From Sandaracinaceae bacterium (GTDB lineage Bacteria > Myxococcota_A > Polyangia > Polyangiales > JADJQN01): DNA of 64,000 nt. Below the pieces are notes generated by a model. That model ran no database searches and was not told the DNA's origin. It saw only the letters and a program-made list of their open reading frames with translations. The stretch lies in the NCBI GenBank assembly GCA_016712745.1, contig JADJQN010000015.1:868001-932000 (forward strand). Reading direction: 5' to 3'. The translations under genes and the position numbers were made by a program. Below, one piece after another: positions 27,034-35,614 of this stretch. Position 1 is the stretch's first letter. Every line of letters starts with the position of its first letter.

Positions 27034-28308
27034 CTAAACCCGCGCGTCGCTCGTAAGAATGAACCGCGAAATCTCCGGTGAGCTCCCAATGCGCGCAGGC
27101 GGTCCGGCCGTGCCGAAGCCGCGATTCACGTAGAGCTGTGAACCGTCGCGTTGGTACATGCCGGCGATGTAGCCGAAAGGCATAAGGTGACTTGTGAGTG
27201 CGAGACCGACGTTGAGTTGGCCGCCGTGCGTGTGACCACTCAATTGAAGCGCAACTCTGCCAGCGGCTTCGGGGAAGAAGGCAGGGTTGTGCGAGAGCAG
27301 GATGCGCGGGAGGTCACGCGGCACGGTTGAGATTGCGTGATCGAGGTTGGGGCCGCGGCCGGTGCCGTTTCGGCGTGCCCAAAGATCATCGACGCCAAGC
27401 AATGCGAATGCGTCGCGACCGGCGCCAATCACGCGGCCGTGGTTCACGAGCACGTGGCCGCCAGCGCGGGTTGCGGTGCGCAGAACTTCGCTTACACCGG
27501 TGTAGTAATCGTGGTTGCCCGGGATCACAGCGACGCCGTCACGTGCGAGTGGTTTCAACTGCTCGATGAGTCGGCCGAGGAACGACACGTAGTCAAGATC
27601 ATGATCGATGAGGTCGCCCGTGAGCACGACCAGGTCGGGACGGGCGCGCCGCACACGGTCAACAGCAGCGCGCAGTTCTGGCTCGCCCACGAAGGGACCA
27701 AAGTGAATGTCGGAGAGTTGAACGATGGTGTAGCCGTCGAGAGTGGCTGGCAGGCCGGGGATGCGAACTGGAACGGTTTCGATCGCGTAGTCGTGTCGCC
27801 CAAAAAACACACCGTACGCACTGCTCGACGCGCCGATGGCCAATGCACTTAGCGAGGCGGCATTTTCAATGAAGTCACGACGGGAAGGGGAGACCGCGTC
27901 AGCGACTGGGAGCGGAGGCGTTTCGGAAAGAGCGCTCTCATTCACGGCCGCAAACGGAGTCGCGTTGCCCTTCGCGTCTTCTGACTTGGCAATCTTCCTC
28001 GCGACCCAATGCCCGATGCGATTGACGGCGCGTCCACCATCGACAACGAAGAGAAGGACTGTGGTGATGAATACGGCAAGCTCGACGGCGAGACCAAATA
28101 CAGCCCACGTTGTCCAGCCCGTCCACATGGAGCGTGCGGCGAGACGGCTCGTGACGCTGGCAATTGCGCCCAGCACCAAGAAAACCAAGAGCACTATGGA
28201 GCCCCGCCGCGCGTGCTGACCGAGGGCACGCCGTGCGTGGGCGAGCACGTAGAGATTGAGCAGAACAACGAGCCCAATCGCAATCCCTAGAAACGTGTAA
28301 AAGCGCAC
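27034..28308 (-). CDS. Membrane metallophosphoesterase with an internal twin-arginine motif
   Basis: The 424-residue protein has three or four N-terminal membrane helices (residues 1-90) followed by a YkoQ/YaeI-like metallophosphoesterase domain. Metal-ligand motifs are DIH (200-202), GDLID (231-235), GNHD (264-267), SHNP (339-342) and GHTHGG (358-363), a complete dinuclear site. Between the membrane part and the catalytic domain is SRRDF (142-146) followed by a hydrophobic, Ala/Ser-rich stretch, which looks like a Tat signal. The catalytic domain is therefore likely exported folded to the periplasm. Related enzymes act on phospholipids or lipid A precursors. It follows the DUF4336 gene by 67 bases on the same strand. 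Confidence 0.88.
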   Translation of the reverse strand: MRFYTFLGIAIGLVVLLNLYVLAHARRALGQHARRGSIVLLVFLVLGAIASVTSRLAARSMWTGWTTWAVFGLAVELAVFITTVLLFVVDGGRAVNRIGHWVARKIAKSEDAKGNATPFAAVNESALSETPPLPVADAVSPSRRDFIENAASLSALAIGASSSAYGVFFGRHDYAIETVPVRIPGLPATLDGYTIVQLSDIHFGPFVGEPELRAAVDRVRRARPDLVVLTGDLIDHDLDYVSFLGRLIEQLKPLARDGVAVIPGNHDYYTGVSEVLRTATRAGGHVLVNHGRVIGAGRDAFALLGVDDLWARRNGTGRGPNLDHAISTVPRDLPRILLSHNPAFFPEAAGRVALQLSGHTHGGQLNVGLALTSHLMPFGYIAGMYQRDGSQLYVNRGFGTAGPPARIGSSPEISRFILTSDARV

Positions 28309-28375
28309 GGTGATCTATATGGAGCAAAGGGTGGGGGCTGGCCAGCGCGCTACACACTTTTCAACGAGCGAGGCT

Positions 28376-29080
28376 CTAGGGAATTGACGCAAGCACCGTG
28401 CGGGTGAAGCCGTGCAGGTCGCTTTCGACGATAGCTCCATGCGACATGATGACGCGCGCGAGTGTTGGCGTTGCGAGGAGGCGCGCCAGGTGGGCGTGCA
28501 GTGCTTTTCGATCCTTCACCGCGGTTAGGCGAAACAAAGCGGTCACACGCGGACCACCCGTCGAGCCAATCCATCGAAAGAGTGTGCCCTTAAACCCGCC
28601 GCTATGTGCCGTGTTGAAAATCGCATCGGTAAAAACGAGTGACGTGCGGCCGTCGCTGTCGACAAGGAATACAGGTTCATCGGTCTTCGTGCCGTCGAGA
28701 ATCGCAACGCCAATGCCCTGACCACCGGGCAGGTCCTCGAACGTGCCGTCGACCCGCGCGATCTTCTCGAACTTCTTGCGACTCTTGACCGAACAGAGAA
28801 CCTTCGCGTCCGGATAACGACGCGCGTATGGATCCACGTCTAAATCGTGAAGTGCGTTTGGTGCCACAATGAACGCAATCGGCCCCCACGCTTCAATCTC
28901 GCGCATGCTCGCATCGTCGAGCGGAATCGCTGAGTGCACCACGACACGTCCATCCCGGAGGCGCATAAGTGTCATGCGTTTTACGAAGCCGTCGAAGAGC
29001 GGCGCGGTCACAGACCACAGATTGTCCTCGTGCTTTGCGATCGGTTGGTGCGACCCAACGATCCATTCGCGATTCGGCAT
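28376..29080 (-). CDS. DUF4336 family protein
   Basis: The 234-residue protein matches the DUF4336 pattern: an N-terminal LWSVTAPL segment, MTLMRLRDGRVVVHSAIPLD, then FIVAPNALHDLDVDPYARRYP. The fold is related to metallo-beta-lactamases, but the HxHxDH metal motif is absent, so hydrolase activity is doubtful. HDLDVDPYA may keep part of the site. The start lies 3 bases after the pilT stop, so it is co-transcribed with pilT. No function is established for the family. Confidence 0.75.
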   Translation of the reverse strand: MPNREWIVGSHQPIAKHEDNLWSVTAPLFDGFVKRMTLMRLRDGRVVVHSAIPLDDASMREIEAWGPIAFIVAPNALHDLDVDPYARRYPDAKVLCSVKSRKKFEKIARVDGTFEDLPGGQGIGVAILDGTKTDEPVFLVDSDGRTSLVFTDAIFNTAHSGGFKGTLFRWIGSTGGPRVTALFRLTAVKDRKALHAHLARLLATPTLARVIMSHGAIVESDLHGFTRTVLASIP

Positions 29081-29083
29081 CCG

Positions 29084-30121
29084 TCAGCCTCCCATTTGTT
29101 GGCGCGCCGTCTCGACCGTGATGACGCCGCGCTTGACGAGATCACGCAAGGCCATCTCGAATGTCTGCATTCCGTAGGGGTGGGTACCGCGTTCCATGAT
29201 GTCTTTGAGTGGAACGTTGCCTTCGGGTTTGCGAATCGTTTCGCGCGCCGTGCCAGTGCATACGAGCGCTTCGGCCACCAGACATACGCCATTGCCGTCC
29301 GCGCGCGGCACCAAGCGTTGCGCGATGATTCCGCGTAGCGCATCGGCGAATCGCTCGCGCGTTTCACCCCCGTCTTTCGCAAGCGAGATCACACGGCCGA
29401 TGGTGCGACCAACGTCTGGCGTGTGCAGCGTGCTCAAAACCAAGTGGTCTGTCTCGGCCGCTTTCAAGCCGATATCCATCGTTTCCTCGTCGCGGATTTC
29501 GCCAACGAGAATCACATCGGGATCTTGGCGCAGCGCTGCACGCAGCGCGGTCGCGAAGTCCGGCGTGTCCAATCCGATTTCGCGCTGCGATACGGCAGCC
29601 AAGTGATCCTGGTGCAAGAACTCGATGGGATCTTCGATGGTCACGATGTGCACGCGCTGCGTCTGATTGAGGTGGCCTATCATCGAGGCCAACGTCGACG
29701 ATTTGCCGTTGCCCGCAGCGCCCACCACCAGCACAAGTCCGCGGTCCATCTCCGCAAGCGTTTGCGCGACCGGTGGTACACCCAAATCTTCAAAAGTTGG
29801 GATGACCAGCGGAATCGAGCGCATCGCCAACGCGAGCGTGCCGCGCTGCCGATAGACATTGACGCGATAACGCCCGATGCCCGGAACGCTGTAGGCCGTG
29901 TCGTACTGCTGCAGCTCGTCTACGACGCCGCGAAACCGCGAGGCGCGAAGCACGACCTCCGCGAGCTGCTGCGTGTGGTCGGGGCGGAGTTTGTCACCCT
30001 GCAGATAATGCAATTCGCCGCTGACTCGGAAGGCAGGAGGCTGGCCGACTTTGAACAAGACGTCGCTCGCCTTGTGTTGCTCGCCCTTTTTCAGCAGGGA
30101 GTGAAGCGTGCCTTCGTCCAT
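29084..30121 (-). CDS. pilT: Type IV pilus retraction ATPase PilT
   Basis: This hexameric cytoplasmic ATPase depolymerises type IV pili and powers twitching or adventurous surface movement. ATG 30121 gives 345 residues, the usual PilT length; 14 further upstream codons lack similarity. Walker A is GAAGNGKS (134-141), with Asn where GPTGSGKS is more usual. The Asp box is IEDPIEF (162-168), Walker B ILVGEIRD (204-211) and the His box DHLVLSTLHT (225-234). No other pilus gene is in the window, so it may be a paralogue rather than the main pil-cluster copy. It is translationally close to DUF4336. Confidence 0.9.
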   Translation of the reverse strand: MDEGTLHSLLKKGEQHKASDVLFKVGQPPAFRVSGELHYLQGDKLRPDHTQQLAEVVLRASRFRGVVDELQQYDTAYSVPGIGRYRVNVYRQRGTLALAMRSIPLVIPTFEDLGVPPVAQTLAEMDRGLVLVVGAAGNGKSSTLASMIGHLNQTQRVHIVTIEDPIEFLHQDHLAAVSQREIGLDTPDFATALRAALRQDPDVILVGEIRDEETMDIGLKAAETDHLVLSTLHTPDVGRTIGRVISLAKDGGETRERFADALRGIIAQRLVPRADGNGVCLVAEALVCTGTARETIRKPEGNVPLKDIMERGTHPYGMQTFEMALRDLVKRGVITVETARQQMGG

Positions 30122-30240
30122 GGCAGGAGCGTACCCGATGCGATTCGCTTTTGCTTCCGGCAATCAGCGACGCCGCTTTGATGCGTAGCTGCTGCCGTAC
30201 TTGCGCGAGTTAGGACCAGCGCGACTGACGGTTTGCGCGC

Positions 30241-31062
30241 CTATTCTGCTGCAGAACGCGCATCGGTAGCGCGACGCACGACGAGTGTATTCATGCGCTC
30301 ACGCGCTTCGAAGTCGTGCCGGTAGGTTTCCGCTTCGCGCAATGTATCGAAGGGGCCGATGCGCACGCGAAACACGCGCCCGCGGCCGGGAACATCGACG
30401 CGCATGACGAACGCGTGGTGACCGCGGGTCCGAAGAGCAGCCGCAAATGCGTTCGCCTCATCGACGTGGTCGTACGAAATCACTTGCACGGTGTACGTGC
30501 CTTCAGCGCCGACACCGACCGGCGCTGCGGCGGAAGCCGAACGATCGGGAATGTTGGAGAGGAGAGGATCGCTGTGCGCCGATTGGGCGATGATGCGCGC
30601 AGCGGGGCCAGCGGCAACTGCGGCGGGCAGTGCTGCTGAGACTCGCGTCGCAGCAGAGGGAGCCTCAGGCAGAGCAGCGGGCGACTGCCCTGCCTGAGGG
30701 ATGGAAATATCGTCGATCGGGAAGGGATGCTGAGCCTCAGCCGAAGCGGCCGCCATCGCTGCCGCAACTTCGGGGCGCGGATCGTCAACGAGGGTGTTGG
30801 GGAAGGTGAGGTCTTCGCGCGTGATAGGCGCGGGCTCCGTACGAGCTTCAGAGGGAGCAAGGCCTTCGCTCGAGGCAAGGCGCGCGAGTGGATCCTGCAG
30901 CTGTACGGCTTCGGCCGGGCGCGAATCGGAGAGAGCTGCGCCCATGGCGAAGACGAGGCCGACCGTGGCTAGGCCGCCCAATGCGAGAAGGCCGTATCGC
31001 TGGCCCTTCTGCTCGTCGTTGCGCTCTTGAATCTGCTCGAGGTCGCGTACTGCGGTGTCCAT
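30241..31062 (-). CDS. SPOR-domain membrane protein
   Basis: The 273-residue protein starts at ATG 31062. A charged cytoplasmic stretch is followed by one membrane helix (YGLLALGGLATVGLVFAMGAAL). A long Ala/Pro/Glu-rich periplasmic linker comes next, and a C-terminal SPOR domain (YTVQVISYDHVDEANAFAAAL to the end). SPOR domains bind denuded glycan strands of septal peptidoglycan. The topology matches FtsN/DedD-type division proteins, but the FtsN essential segment is not recognisable. It lies 119 bases upstream of pilT on the same strand. Confidence 0.85.
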   Translation of the reverse strand: MDTAVRDLEQIQERNDEQKGQRYGLLALGGLATVGLVFAMGAALSDSRPAEAVQLQDPLARLASSEGLAPSEARTEPAPITREDLTFPNTLVDDPRPEVAAAMAAASAEAQHPFPIDDISIPQAGQSPAALPEAPSAATRVSAALPAAVAAGPAARIIAQSAHSDPLLSNIPDRSASAAAPVGVGAEGTYTVQVISYDHVDEANAFAAALRTRGHHAFVMRVDVPGRGRVFRVRIGPFDTLREAETYRHDFEARERMNTLVVRRATDARSAAE

Positions 31063-31131
31063 CGGCCTCCGTGGGGGCTGTGTACAGCGATGTAGGACAC
31101 AGCCTTCGAAAGCGGTCAAAATACGCGCAAA

Positions 31132-31476
31132 TCACTCGTCAGTGGCGCCGCGGTCGCTGACCACGCGCGAAACGATAGGCCCGGTGTCCGTTCCGATGTG
31201 CTGCCAGATCGAGAGGGTGTCGCCGGCGGCAGCTTGGATCGTGAGCTCGTAGCGCCCCGATGCATTGGCGCGTGTGATCACGCCCAGGTCGAGGCGCGCG
31301 TTCAGGCAGGAAACATACGCGTTTTCGAGCACGTCACCCGAGACGGTCACCGTGCCGTCGACGCTCAATTCGGACACCAACGCTGTCGGCGGCGGAAGAG
31401 GCAAGGTCGGCGCGTTGCACGACGGCGCGATGAGCCAAGTGGCAAGCAACGTGAAGCTGAGCAAAGCGCGACGCAT
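31132..31476 (-). CDS. Small exported protein, possible lipoprotein with carboxypeptidase-regulatory-like fold
   Basis: ATG 31476 gives 114 residues with a signal peptide (LLSFTLLATWLIAPSC). The Cys follows PS, which is a weak lipobox. The mature part is beta-rich: DGTVTVSGDVLENAYVSCL, then SGRYELTIQAAAGDTLSIW, ending GPIVSRVVSD. The SGRYELTI.A..GD pattern resembles carboxypeptidase-regulatory or Kre9-like beta-sandwich domains in surface proteins. No function is assigned. It is followed by the SPOR-protein gene after a 69-base gap. Confidence 0.65.
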   Translation of the reverse strand: MRRALLSFTLLATWLIAPSCNAPTLPLPPPTALVSELSVDGTVTVSGDVLENAYVSCLNARLDLGVITRANASGRYELTIQAAAGDTLSIWQHIGTDTGPIVSRVVSDRGATDE

Positions 31477-31522
31477 ATACGAGGAGTGTAGGGGAAGCTT
31501 CAGGGAATGCCAGGCCATGAAC

Positions 31523-31651
31523 TTAGTCTTTTTTCTTCGTGATCGATCGTAGCGCGTAGATGACGACCGCGATTGTGCCGAGCACGAACGACGCAAGGAT
31601 TGCGAGCAGAACTATTTCACTAAGGCCCAGCACGAGTGGGGACCGTAACAC
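31523..31651 (-). CDS. Small single-span membrane protein (42 residues)
   Basis: A short frame from GTG 31651 (or GTG 31633) encodes one strong hydrophobic helix (IVLLAILASFVLGTIAVVIYAL) and a basic end, SITKKKD. A hydrophobic segment followed by a positively charged tail is what a real small membrane protein would show, and the gap has no competing gene. No family is recognised. It lies 46 bases upstream of the small exported protein gene on the same strand. Confidence 0.45.
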   Translation of the reverse strand: MLRSPLVLGLSEIVLLAILASFVLGTIAVVIYALRSITKKKD

Positions 31652-31731
31652 CTTCGACTCGGTCTGCAACTCGCGCCACGCGCCACACGTGTAGCGCGTT
31701 GCTACATACATTTATGCGTGGCGGACGAGAT

Positions 31732-31785
31732 ATCAGCGGGATGCGGCCAACTCCGCTTGGCACGCCCGTCGCATCAGCGGATGCG
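31732..31785. promoter_or_regulatory. Direct and inverted repeat upstream of the OmpA-like gene
   Basis: ATCAGCGGGATGCG (31732-31745) and ATCAGCGGATGCG (31773-31785) are near-identical direct repeats 41 bases apart. The second lies in CGCATC-AGCG-GATGCG, an inverted repeat 20 bases before the ATG. Both could be operator half-sites or an RNA hairpin. No regulator can be named. Confidence 0.35.
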
Positions 31786-31805
31786 AACTAATAAGGGAAA
31801 CGACC

Positions 31806-32294
31806 ATGACCACTAAACTTTTCGAATCGATCCTGTGTGCCGCTTCGCTCGTGACTGTAGCCGCATGCGGCGGGAGCTCAGCGAACGAGCCGCAGACCAC
31901 GACGGCGACTGTGGCGATGAATCAAGAGACGACCAATCGCGAGTGCGGCGACGGAACGGTGCTTTTCGCAACTGGTTCCGCTGAGCTGACTGAGAACGAT
32001 CGCGCGTCGCTCAACCGTTTGGCGCAATGCCTCAACCGGCATGACATGGACACTCTTTACGTGACCGGCACCGCGGACCCGCGGGGCGACGCCGAAGCGA
32101 ATCATGCTCTCGGGGAGCAGCGCGCCGAGGCCGTCGCGTCGTATCTTCGTAGCGCAGGCTGTGAGGCCCAATTCATCATCCGCTCACGCGGCGAAGCGGG
32201 GGCCGACGACACCCAGGTTTTGTGGCCTGCCGACCGTAGCGCCCAGGTTTCCCAGCCTGTCGACCCGACGGCCGGCGTCGGGGTCGGGCATTAG
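31806..32294 (+). CDS. OmpA/Pal-like peptidoglycan-associated lipoprotein
   Basis: The 162-residue protein has a lipoprotein signal ending VAAC (Cys21). A short Thr-rich linker follows, then an OmpA-C domain starting VLFATGSAELTEND, with YVTGTADPRGDAEANHALGEQRAEAVASYL. That domain carries the Asp and Arg that bind diaminopimelate in peptidoglycan. The order matches Pal-like anchors between the outer membrane and the cell wall, but there is no tol cluster nearby. The C-terminal 25 residues (DRSAQVSQPVDPTAGVGVGH) lie outside the domain. A purine-rich AAGGGA precedes the ATG. Confidence 0.85.
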   Translation: MTTKLFESILCAASLVTVAACGGSSANEPQTTTATVAMNQETTNRECGDGTVLFATGSAELTENDRASLNRLAQCLNRHDMDTLYVTGTADPRGDAEANHALGEQRAEAVASYLRSAGCEAQFIIRSRGEAGADDTQVLWPADRSAQVSQPVDPTAGVGVGH

Positions 32295-32345
32295 GCCGGG
32301 GAGGGTCCGCGGGGGCCTGAGCCCGAGGGACCACACCTTATTAAA

Positions 32346-32363
32346 CGCGCGCGCGTGCGCGCG
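32346..32363. other. Alternating purine-pyrimidine CG tract upstream of gyrA
   Basis: CGCGCGCGCGTGCGCGCG is an 18-base perfectly alternating tract, the classic Z-DNA-prone sequence. It lies 27 bases before the gyrA start codon. Whether it responds to supercoiling cannot be read from sequence. Confidence 0.5.
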
Positions 32364-32369
32364 AGCTGT

Positions 32370-32389
32370 GATAGGGTCCGCCGCCTATC
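32370..32389 (+). promoter_or_regulatory. Hairpin abutting the gyrA start codon
   Basis: GATAGG (32370-32375) pairs with CCTATC (32384-32389), which ends at the base before the ATG. No Shine-Dalgarno is visible in the 20 bases ahead of gyrA. Initiation may be leader-poor or depend on this structure. Confidence 0.4.
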
Positions 32390-35053
32390 ATGACCGACTC
32401 TCTCGTAAAGATTCCAGTCACCATCGAAGAGGAGATGCGCTCGTCGTACCTCGGGTACGCGATGAGCGTCATCGTTGGGCGTGCCATTCCGGACGTCCGA
32501 GACGGCCTAAAGCCCGTCCATCGGCGAATCCTCTTCTCGATGCACGAGCAGAAGGTTCTGTGGAACCAGGCCCATAAGAAGTCGGCCCGCGTCGTCGGTG
32601 ACGTTCTCGGTAAGTACCATCCTCACGGCGACTCCTCGGTCTACGACGCCCTCGTGCGCATGGCCCAGGACTTCGCGATGCGCTACCCGCTCATCGACGG
32701 CCAGGGCAACTTCGGTTCAGTCGACGGCGACCCGCCCGCCGCCATGCGTTACACGGAAGTGCGCATGGGGCGCTTTGCGTCCGAGCTTCTCGCCGACATC
32801 GACAAGGACACGGTCGACTTCGGACCGAACTTCGATGAGTCCGAGCAAGAGCCGGTCGTTCTCCCGAGCCGCATTCCGAATCTTCTCGTGAACGGTTCGG
32901 GGGGTATCGCGGTCGGCATGGCCACCAATATCCCGCCACACAACCTCACCGAGATCCTCGACGCGACCGTTCGCATCATCGAGAACCCTGAGATCACTGT
33001 CGATCAACTCATGATGGACGAGCCCGAGAAGGGCCGTCGTGGCGTGAAGGGTCCAGACTTTCCGACTGCCGGTTTCATTTACGGAACGACTGGGCTGCGT
33101 CAGGCATTGAACACCGGCCGCGGCCGCGTGGTCATGCGCGCGCGCGCCATCATCGAACCGATGCCGGGCAAGGGCGAGCGCGAGCACATCGTCATCACCG
33201 AGATCCCGTATCAGGTGAACAAGGCGGAGCTCATGAAGAAGATCGCTGAGCTCGTGCGCGAAAAGCGCCTCGAAGGCATCAGCGATTTGCGCGACGAATC
33301 TGATCGCGATGGAATGCGCATCGTTATCGAGCTGAAGCGCGACGCCGCGGGGCAAGTCGTTTTGAACTCGCTCTACCAGATGACGCCTTTGCAGACGTCG
33401 TTCGGCGTGAACATGTTGTCCATCGTCAACGGACAGCCGCAGATCCTCAATCTCAAGGAGACGCTGCAGTACTTCATCGAGCATCGCCGCGAGATTGTTA
33501 CGCGCCGCACGCGCTTTGAGCTTCGCCAGGCTGAGGCGCAGCGCGAAATCGTTGAAGGCCTCGGCATGGCTATCACCGAGCTTGATTTGGTCGTTGCGAC
33601 CATTCGCAAAGCCAACGATCCCGATGAAGCAAAGACCGCCTTGATGCTCTTGCCGCTCAAGGGCTTGGAAGAGTTCGTTCGTCGCGCGGGTCGTCCCGAG
33701 AGCGAAATTGAAACGGCGCATGCGCGCGGTGATTACTTCCTTACCGAGCGTCAGGCCAAAGCGATTCTCGAGATGCGCTTGTCGCGCCTCACCGGCCTTG
33801 AACGCGAAAAGCTCGCGACTGAGTACGGCGAGCTCTGCGCGTTGATTGCACGCTTGAAGGCGATTCTCGGCAGCGAGTCTTTGCTCTTCGACGTGATCTT
33901 GAAAGAGATTGCCGAAATCCGCGAGCGCTACGGCGATGAGCGCCGCACTGAGATTGTCGCCGAAGAGGGCGAGATCAGCATTGAAGATCTCGTCACCGAT
34001 GAAGACGTGGTAGTGACGGTTTCGCACGCGGGCTATATCAAGCGCGTACCGATTACCGAGTACCGTTCGCAAGCACGCGGCGGTAAGGGATTGCGCGCGA
34101 TGGAAACGCGCGACGAAGATTTCTTGAATCAGATCTTCATCGCGAATAACCACGCGCACGTCTTGTTCTTCAGCGATAAGGGCAAGGCCTACCTCAAGAA
34201 GGTCTTCGAGATTCCGCAGGCCGGTCGCGCAGCACGCGGTCGTGCCATCGTGAACTTCGTCGGTATGGAAGCGGGCGAAAAGGTCGCAGCGATTGTACCG
34301 GTGAAGGAGTTCAGTGAGGGTAAGTTCCTCATCACGTGCTCCAAGCTCGGCAAGATCAAGCGCACGAGCCTCGATGCTTACTCGGCAATTCGTCAGACCG
34401 GAATCATCGGCGTCACCATCGAAGAGGGCGATGCGCTTTTGTCGGTGCGTGTCGTCGCGGAGAAGCAGACGGTCATCATTGGTACGGCGCACGGCATGTC
34501 GATTCGCTTCGACGTGGACGATGCACGTCCGATGGGACGCGTCGCGGCCGGCGTGAAGGGCATCGAGCTGCGTGAAGGCGACCGCGTTGTCGGCATGGAC
34601 GTGATCGAAGACCCCGCGCAGCAGGTGCTTACCGTCAGCGAAAACGGCTACGGCAAGCGCACGCCGCAAGAGGACTACCGCATTCAGAACCGCGGCGGCC
34701 TTGGCTTGATTGCGATGGACACCTCGGAGCGCAATGGCTCGATGGTGAAGCTCTGCCTCGTGCGCACGGACGACCAACTCATGGTCATCACGGACGGCGG
34801 ACAGGTCATTCGCACGCACGTTGGGCAGATTCGCGAAGCAGGACGCAACACGCAGGGCGTCCGCATCATTCGCTTGAGCGAAGGCGAGCACGTCGTCGAC
34901 GTCGAGCCGGTAGCCGAGAAGGATGACGAGGACGTTTCGCCCTTGCCGCAGAACTCCATGGCACCGCCCGATGGCGGCGCAGATGCTGCGAGCGCCGAAG
35001 GCGAATCGACAGCTGTAGACGTCGCCGCGCCGGACGATGGTGAAAGCAACTGA
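32390..35053 (+). CDS. gyrA: DNA gyrase subunit A
   Basis: This is the breakage-reunion subunit of gyrase, which introduces negative supercoils with GyrB and ATP. It has 887 residues. The catalytic tyrosine is Tyr121 in AAMRYTEVRMG. The quinolone-resistance region reads HPHGDSSVYDA, with Ser82 and Asp86 at the E. coli 83 and 87 positions, the sensitive state. The GyrA box QARGGKG (561-567) in the C-terminal pinwheel separates it from ParC. The last 45 residues form an acidic Asp/Glu/Ala tail (EKDDEDVSPLPQ onward), as in several gyrases, which may modulate supercoiling. gyrB is not in the window. The following gene begins 62 bases after the stop. Confidence 0.97.
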   Translation: MTDSLVKIPVTIEEEMRSSYLGYAMSVIVGRAIPDVRDGLKPVHRRILFSMHEQKVLWNQAHKKSARVVGDVLGKYHPHGDSSVYDALVRMAQDFAMRYPLIDGQGNFGSVDGDPPAAMRYTEVRMGRFASELLADIDKDTVDFGPNFDESEQEPVVLPSRIPNLLVNGSGGIAVGMATNIPPHNLTEILDATVRIIENPEITVDQLMMDEPEKGRRGVKGPDFPTAGFIYGTTGLRQALNTGRGRVVMRARAIIEPMPGKGEREHIVITEIPYQVNKAELMKKIAELVREKRLEGISDLRDESDRDGMRIVIELKRDAAGQVVLNSLYQMTPLQTSFGVNMLSIVNGQPQILNLKETLQYFIEHRREIVTRRTRFELRQAEAQREIVEGLGMAITELDLVVATIRKANDPDEAKTALMLLPLKGLEEFVRRAGRPESEIETAHARGDYFLTERQAKAILEMRLSRLTGLEREKLATEYGELCALIARLKAILGSESLLFDVILKEIAEIRERYGDERRTEIVAEEGEISIEDLVTDEDVVVTVSHAGYIKRVPITEYRSQARGGKGLRAMETRDEDFLNQIFIANNHAHVLFFSDKGKAYLKKVFEIPQAGRAARGRAIVNFVGMEAGEKVAAIVPVKEFSEGKFLITCSKLGKIKRTSLDAYSAIRQTGIIGVTIEEGDALLSVRVVAEKQTVIIGTAHGMSIRFDVDDARPMGRVAAGVKGIELREGDRVVGMDVIEDPAQQVLTVSENGYGKRTPQEDYRIQNRGGLGLIAMDTSERNGSMVKLCLVRTDDQLMVITDGGQVIRTHVGQIREAGRNTQGVRIIRLSEGEHVVDVEPVAEKDDEDVSPLPQNSMAPPDGGADAASAEGESTAVDVAAPDDGESN

Positions 35054-35115
35054 GCGCAGCGTCGTCAGCAAAGTACGAAGAGGAGCTTCGGCGAGAATTT
35101 CCGAAGCTTCGAATC

Positions 35116-35592
35116 GTGTTCAAAGACCAGGATGCGCTTTCGCGGATAGTCGACAAAGCGTTGCGCGTGCTGACGCTCGGCGGTCAGTCCTCGTACATGA
35201 CGAAGTACGTCACGACGATTGGCTCAACCATCTACGTTCCTGCCGATTGGAACACACGCGGCGATGTGGAGCGCTACGCGACGCTTCGCCATGAAGCGGT
35301 CCATTTGCGCCAGTTCCGCCGGTACACCTTGCCCGGGATGGGCTTGGCTTATTTGCTGCCGATCCTGCCGCTCGGCTTGGCCATTGGGCGCGCACGTCTC
35401 GAGTGGGAGGCCTATGCGGAAACCATTCGGGTGAACGCCGAGCTGCACGGAATGCGCGCGGTCTACGATCCACACTTCCGTAAGTACATCGTGGAGCAGT
35501 TCACTGGGCCGGCCTACGGGTGGATGTGGCCTTTCCCGCGGATGGTGCATCGCTGGATCGACGAAGTTGTGACCGAGATCGAAAATCACTGA
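35116..35592 (+). CDS. Metalloprotease-like protein with HExxH motif
   Basis: The start is placed at GTG 35116 (158 residues). The frame extends upstream to a CTG overlapping the gyrA stop and reads plausibly (KYEEELRREFPKLRI), so the true protein may be about 20 residues longer. The motif RHEAVHLRQF (58-67) has the HExxH zinc signature, His59, Glu60 and His63. A Glu-containing helix (LEWEAYAE) follows a hydrophobic segment (GLAYLLPILPLGLAI) and could give the third ligand. The size and order recall minimal peptidase-like domains rather than a named family. It is likely co-transcribed with gyrA and the DUF1266 gene. Confidence 0.65.
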   Translation: MFKDQDALSRIVDKALRVLTLGGQSSYMTKYVTTIGSTIYVPADWNTRGDVERYATLRHEAVHLRQFRRYTLPGMGLAYLLPILPLGLAIGRARLEWEAYAETIRVNAELHGMRAVYDPHFRKYIVEQFTGPAYGWMWPFPRMVHRWIDEVVTEIENH

Positions 35593-35614
35593 GAATCGTC
35601 TGCGGGGGCAGCGC

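Noticed and set aside
26772..27100. Frames reading KGTFPF, KGERPLF and KRGTSPF
   Set aside because: These are translations of the REP-like palindrome in various frames, not genes.
32717..35071. Long open frame on the strand opposite gyrA
   Set aside because: It runs antisense through a conserved gene, its residues show no domain or coding pattern, and GC-rich codon use opens the opposite frame.
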